From the NCBI RefSeq assembly GCF_003970915.1, contig NZ_RXOF01000012.1, forward strand, positions 124,001 through 188,000: 64,000 nt of DNA. Direction: 5' to 3'. This stretch comes from Hymenobacter gummosus (GTDB lineage Bacteria > Bacteroidota > Bacteroidia > Cytophagales > Hymenobacteraceae). The position numbers and the translations under genes are program-made. The notes beneath the pieces were generated by a model. The model saw nothing but the letters and a program-made list of their open reading frames with translations. It was not told the origin of the DNA and did no database searches. Position 1 is the stretch's first letter. Each line of letters opens with the position of its first letter. Below are positions 60,533 to 64,000 of the stretch, in pieces.

Positions 60533-62764
60533 ATGATCCACCCGTTTAAGACGTTTCAAACCTTCGGCCTGGCCGCGGGCCTGCTGCTGAGCGCTACGCC
60601 GGCGGCCGTGCTGTTGCCCGCCGCCCCCGCCCTGGCCCAGCAGCGCCAGCGCATCACCCTCGAAGACATCTGGGCCAAGGGCACCTTTGCGCCGCGCAGC
60701 GTGCAGGGCTTCCGCTGGATGCGCGACGGCCGCTACTACTCCGCCCTGGAAAAAGGCGAGGTAGTGCAGCACGACGTCACCACCGGCCAGGCGACCCAGA
60801 CGCTGGTAGCCACCCAGCAGCTGCGCCTCGCCGGCACCGACCAGCCCATTGCCACGGATGGCTACGAGTTCAACGCCGACGAGCAGAAAATTCTCTTCAG
60901 CACCGAAACCGAGCCGATTTACCGCCGCTCCTCCAAGGCCAACTACTTCGTGTACGACCGGGCGGCCCAGAAGCTGGTGCCGCTGAGCGCGGGCGGCAAG
61001 CAGAGCTACGCCACCTTCTCGCCCGACGGCCGCCGCGTGGCCTTCGTGCGCCAGAACAACCTGTATATCGTCGATTTGCAGACCATGCAGGAAACGCCCG
61101 TCACCACCGACGGGGCCTTCAACAAGCTCATCCACGGCGCCGGCGACTGGGTGTACGAGGAGGAATTTGAGGTAGCCAAGGCTTTTCAATGGTCGCCGGA
61201 CTCCAAGCAGCTGGCCTTCATCAGCTTCGACGAAAGCCGGGTGCCCGAGTACAACATGCAGGAGTGGGGCGGGCTCTATCCCAAGGACTACCGCTACAAG
61301 TACCCCAAGGCCGGCGAGGCCAATTCGGTGGTGACGGTGTCGGCCTACGACGTGGCCGGCGGGCGCACGGTGAAGATGGACATCGGGGCGGAAACGGACC
61401 AGTACATTCCGCGCATCGCGTGGACGCCCACGCCCGGGCTGCTGAGCATTCAGCGCGTCAACCGCCTGCAGAACAAGCTGGAGCTGCTGCACGGCGACGC
61501 GGCCACCGGCAAGACGCAGGTGGTGTGGACCGACACCGACAAGGCCTACGTGGAGGTGACGGACGACTTGCGCTACCTGCAGAACGGCAAGCAGTTTATC
61601 ACCACCTCGGAGCGCGACGGGTACCGCCACCTCTACCTCTTCGACATGAAGGGCAAGCTGGTGAAGCAGCTCACCCAGGGCAAGTGGGAAGTAACCGAGT
61701 TCGTGGGCGTGGACGAAAAAAGCGGCCTGGCCTACTACGTGTCGGCCGAGGACGCGCCCCAGCAGCGCCATCTGTACCGCGTGGACCTCAAGGGCAAGGG
61801 CAAAACCCGCCTCGGGGAGGCCGGCGGCGGCACCGACGTGGTGAACATGAGCCCCGACTTCCGCTACTACCTCAACTACCACTCGGCCGCCAACGAGCCC
61901 GTGACGGTGAGCCTGCGCACGGCCCGCGACGGGAAGGTGGTGAAGGTGCTGGAAGACAACGCCGCCCTGAAGCAGAAGATGCAGGACTACGGCTTCACGC
62001 CCCAGGAATTTTTCTCGTTCAAGACCGCGGAGGGCGTCACGCTCAACGGCTGCACCATCAAGCCGGCCAACATGGAAGCCGGCAAGAAGTACCCAGTGCT
62101 GACCTTCCTCTACGGCGGGCCCGGCTCGCAGAAGGTGCTCGACAAGTGGAACAGCGTGGACTATTACACCTGGTTTCAGCTGCTGGCCCAGCAGGGCTAC
62201 GTGGTGGCCATCGTGGACAACCGCGGTACCGGCGGCCGGGGCGCGGAGTTCAAGAAGTGCACCTACGGGCAGATGGGCAAGCTCGAAACCATCGACCAGG
62301 GCGAGGCGGCCAAGTACCTCGGTGCCCAGCCCTGGGCCGATAAGACGCGCATCGGCATCTTCGGCTGGAGCTACGGCGGCTACCTCTCGGCCCTGGCCAT
62401 GACCAAAAACGCCGACCTCTACAAAACCGGCATTTCCGTGGCTCCCGTTACCAACTGGCGCTTCTACGATTCCATTTACACCGAGCGGTTCCTGAAAAAG
62501 CCCCAGGACAACCCCGGCGGCTACGACGACAACTCCCCCGTGCAGCACGCGGGTCTGCTAAAGGGCAAGCTGCTGCTGGTGCACGGCACCGGCGACGACA
62601 ACGTGCATTTCCAGAACTCCGTGGCCTTTACCGACGCGCTGGTGAAGGCCAACAAGGACTTCCAGCAGCTGTACTACCCCAACCGCAACCACAGCATCTA
62701 CGGCGGCAACACCCGCCTGCACCTGTTCCGGCAGATGACCAACTTCCTGCTGCAGAACCTGTAA
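60533..62764 (+). CDS. S9-family dipeptidyl peptidase (DPP IV-like)
   Basis: A 743-residue exported serine peptidase with a signal sequence cleaved near APALAQ. The N-terminal eight-bladed propeller (DPPIV_N) covers about 90-480; a double-Glu motif EEEFEVAKAF lies where DPP IV binds the substrate amino terminus. The alpha/beta hydrolase domain has the nucleophile Ser613 (GWSYGGY), the acid in GDDNVHF (about 688-689) and His720 (NRNHSIYGG). It would cleave dipeptides from proline- or alanine-second peptides in the periplasm. It stands alone between two terminators. Confidence 0.93.
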   Translation: MIHPFKTFQTFGLAAGLLLSATPAAVLLPAAPALAQQRQRITLEDIWAKGTFAPRSVQGFRWMRDGRYYSALEKGEVVQHDVTTGQATQTLVATQQLRLAGTDQPIATDGYEFNADEQKILFSTETEPIYRRSSKANYFVYDRAAQKLVPLSAGGKQSYATFSPDGRRVAFVRQNNLYIVDLQTMQETPVTTDGAFNKLIHGAGDWVYEEEFEVAKAFQWSPDSKQLAFISFDESRVPEYNMQEWGGLYPKDYRYKYPKAGEANSVVTVSAYDVAGGRTVKMDIGAETDQYIPRIAWTPTPGLLSIQRVNRLQNKLELLHGDAATGKTQVVWTDTDKAYVEVTDDLRYLQNGKQFITTSERDGYRHLYLFDMKGKLVKQLTQGKWEVTEFVGVDEKSGLAYYVSAEDAPQQRHLYRVDLKGKGKTRLGEAGGGTDVVNMSPDFRYYLNYHSAANEPVTVSLRTARDGKVVKVLEDNAALKQKMQDYGFTPQEFFSFKTAEGVTLNGCTIKPANMEAGKKYPVLTFLYGGPGSQKVLDKWNSVDYYTWFQLLAQQGYVVAIVDNRGTGGRGAEFKKCTYGQMGKLETIDQGEAAKYLGAQPWADKTRIGIFGWSYGGYLSALAMTKNADLYKTGISVAPVTNWRFYDSIYTERFLKKPQDNPGGYDDNSPVQHAGLLKGKLLLVHGTGDDNVHFQNSVAFTDALVKANKDFQQLYYPNRNHSIYGGNTRLHLFRQMTNFLLQNL

Positions 62765-62785
62765 GCTGACGCGTCGTCGAAAGTT

Positions 62786-62823
62786 ACAAGCGCCGCCCGG
62801 CCAGCTGGCCGGGCGGCGCTTGT
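62786..62823 (+). terminator. Terminator after the S9 peptidase gene
   Basis: A 38-bp perfect palindrome with ACAAGCGCCGCCCGGCCAG as its half. Confidence 0.75.
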
Positions 62824-62934
62824 CGTTCGGGAGCGGCGCGAAAGGAAGCGCCACACCCGGATTTGCCCTGTGCGCAGGCGGCCCGGCGGGTAGCTTGGTC
62901 AGGCGGTGCATGCTTGGTAAGGTATTGATGCATA

Positions 62935-63217
62935 GAGAATAATTTTTGGGTGCCACTTTCGCGCCGCAGCAGAGCCGACGCTCGACCTAGCGGCACTGAT
63001 TAATCCGGCCGCGGACGCCGCTATCGTGCACGCCACGCTGCCCGCCCCGGCGCGGGTGCAGCTGCGGGTGCTCGACGTGCTGGGCCGCTTGGTGCTGAGC
63101 GAAGAGTGGGCGGATGGAGCTGGCCCGTTTGTTGCGCGCATCCCAGTGGCCGGCTGGGCCTTAGGCTATAGATGGTCAGCCTCGGTACTGACAACGCCAC
63201 CACTACCCAACGCCTGA
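62935..63217 (+). pseudogene. Remnant of a T9SS sorting domain
   Basis: An open frame without a plausible start (an in-frame TAG lies at 62932-62934). It reads ALINPAADAAIVHATLPAPA, then RVQLRVLDVLGRLVLSEEW, then ARIPVAGWALGYRW. This matches the NPA start and first strands of a T9SS type A domain, then loses the pattern and ends at 63217. No cargo domain or signal peptide precedes it. I read it as the tail of a deleted cargo gene. Confidence 0.6.
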
Positions 63218-63346
63218 TGACTCGACCTTGACGCGCCCCGACTTCCGCCGCTTACCTGATTCATTTTTCCAGTCATCTGCCCACGCTCTACGCTTATGCC
63301 AAATATTGACTTTAGCTTACTGCCCACCGGCGCAAACTCAGCGAAA

Positions 63347-64000
63347 ATGTTGCGCCGCATTTTCACCAAAGGGGCGTTGGCCTTGCTAACGGCGCTGCTG
63401 GTAGCTTGTGGTGATGCTCGGCTGCCCGTAACGCCGATCGAGCCACAAGTAGCTGAGATACCGTGTCCGGACCTGCCACCGCCGCCGCAGGTATCTACCG
63501 GACAATATGAATTGCTGGACTATCCTCTGGTAGAATCGGTCAAGTACAATCCCAACGACGCCAACGAAGTAGCCTACGTACTGACCGAGGAATCAGCACC
63601 TGGTAACGTGATGGGAAGCAGTCTGTATAAAATGAACCTGTTCACCAAGCAACGGACGCTGCTGGCCAGTGACGTTAGCTTCACTTTCGATTGGGGCCGC
63701 AACGGCTGGCTGCTCTTCACCTCGGTAGGCAGCGACGTGTGGAAAATCAAGGCCAACGGGGACAGCCTCACCCGGCTGACCACCACCACCGGCACCGGCT
63801 ACCCGGTGTGGAGCCCTGATGGCAGCCGCATCGTGCATAAGTTTATAGGCACTACCTACGCTCGTACCGGCGTGTACGTGCGTACGGCCACGGGGCAGCA
63901 ACTGCAGTTTATTCCGGATGCACGCATCCTCTCTTCCAATAGCCTCGCCTTGGCGCCCGATAACCGCACCCTAGCCCTGGGAAGCGGCTTAGGGTACTCG
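63347..64000 (+). CDS. Propeller-type lipoprotein (partial, cut by right edge)
   Basis: 218 codons are visible from ATG 63347 to the window end. The start gives a lipoprotein signal (FTKGALALLTALLVACGDAR, Cys at 21). TolB/PD40-like strands follow (VEYVKYNPNDANEVAYVL-type and VWSPDGSRIVHKF), so it is probably a beta-propeller protein anchored in the envelope. An in-frame ATG at 63296 would add 17 residues and weaken the signal. Its C-terminus and any further domain lie outside the window. Confidence 0.75.
   Translation, partial: MLRRIFTKGALALLTALLVACGDARLPVTPIEPQVAEIPCPDLPPPPQVSTGQYELLDYPLVESVKYNPNDANEVAYVLTEESAPGNVMGSSLYKMNLFTKQRTLLASDVSFTFDWGRNGWLLFTSVGSDVWKIKANGDSLTRLTTTTGTGYPVWSPDGSRIVHKFIGTTYARTGVYVRTATGQQLQFIPDARILSSNSLALAPDNRTLALGSGLGYS

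Noticed and set aside
60449-62548. A 699-codon minus-strand frame opposite the S9 peptidase
   Set aside because: Antisense shadow with His/Val/Gly-biased composition; the peptidase triad on the plus strand is complete.

Overview
The window looks like chromosome from a high-GC member of the Bacteroidota, most probably Hymenobacter or a close relative. The inference rests on four things seen here. GC is high across most of the window. Several genes are preceded by TAnnTTTG boxes, the Bacteroidota -7 element, rather than by clear ribosome binding sites. Proteins with type IX secretion (T9SS) C-terminal domains are frequent. Lipoproteins and outer-membrane barrels of Bacteroidota type are also frequent. 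No rRNA, complete tRNA, CRISPR array, prophage or complete insertion sequence was found.

Layout. 1-1.2 kb: two minus-strand carboxypeptidase-regulatory-like proteins, the first cut by the window edge. 1.3-9.1 kb: an APC permease, a 1636-residue DUF4011/SF1 helicase with a Vsr-like nuclease domain and DUF3320 (a candidate single-gene defence protein), a REP-like palindrome and a RAYT-type HUH transposase. 9.2-14.2 kb: an LpxR-like lipid A deacylase, two secreted proteins of unknown function, a DMT exporter and DusB. 14.4-19.7 kb: a CPBP protease, CdsA, glutamate dehydrogenase and phosphatidylserine decarboxylase. CdsA and Psd are two steps of phosphatidylethanolamine synthesis. 20-25.6 kb: a YgiB/YgiC-like three-gene unit, free-methionine sulfoxide reductase, RibD and PrmC. 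25.6-32 kb: a surface-polysaccharide nucleotide-sugar cluster (acetyltransferase, UDP-HexNAc dehydrogenase, GalE, RfbB, a WbpP/TviC-like epimerase, RfbA). Nearly every spacer in it is filled by a palindromic element. 32-41.6 kb: a chromate-type transporter, a 2OG-Fe(II) oxygenase, a lipoprotein, an orphan ECF sigma factor, a six-PAS histidine kinase, a 42-bp palindrome array and an unknown gene. 41.7-48.7 kb: a lower-GC block of T9SS cargo, one gene of which is frameshifted, then an outer-membrane protein. 49-54.4 kb: OmpA/PD40 protein, Crp-like regulator, DinB-like protein, a small acidic protein and ProRS. 54.6-64 kb: Gly/Tyr-rich lipoprotein, FadL-type protein, T9SS cargo, an S9 peptidase, a T9SS-domain remnant and a beta-propeller lipoprotein cut by the right edge.

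The most unusual content is non-coding. There are two precisely phased tandem arrays: 14 units of 21 bp at about 17.0-17.3 kb, and five perfect CAACCGGTTG palindromes exactly 42 bp apart at 40.67-40.85 kb. There are also several families of 80-240 bp palindromic elements. One of these repeatedly touches or supplies the stop codon of the neighbouring gene, and includes a 241-bp element with perfect 52-bp arms at 19.72-19.96 kb.

Family assignments come from motifs read by eye. Start codons were chosen from signal peptides, family N-termini and promoter positions, and are less certain than stop codons.
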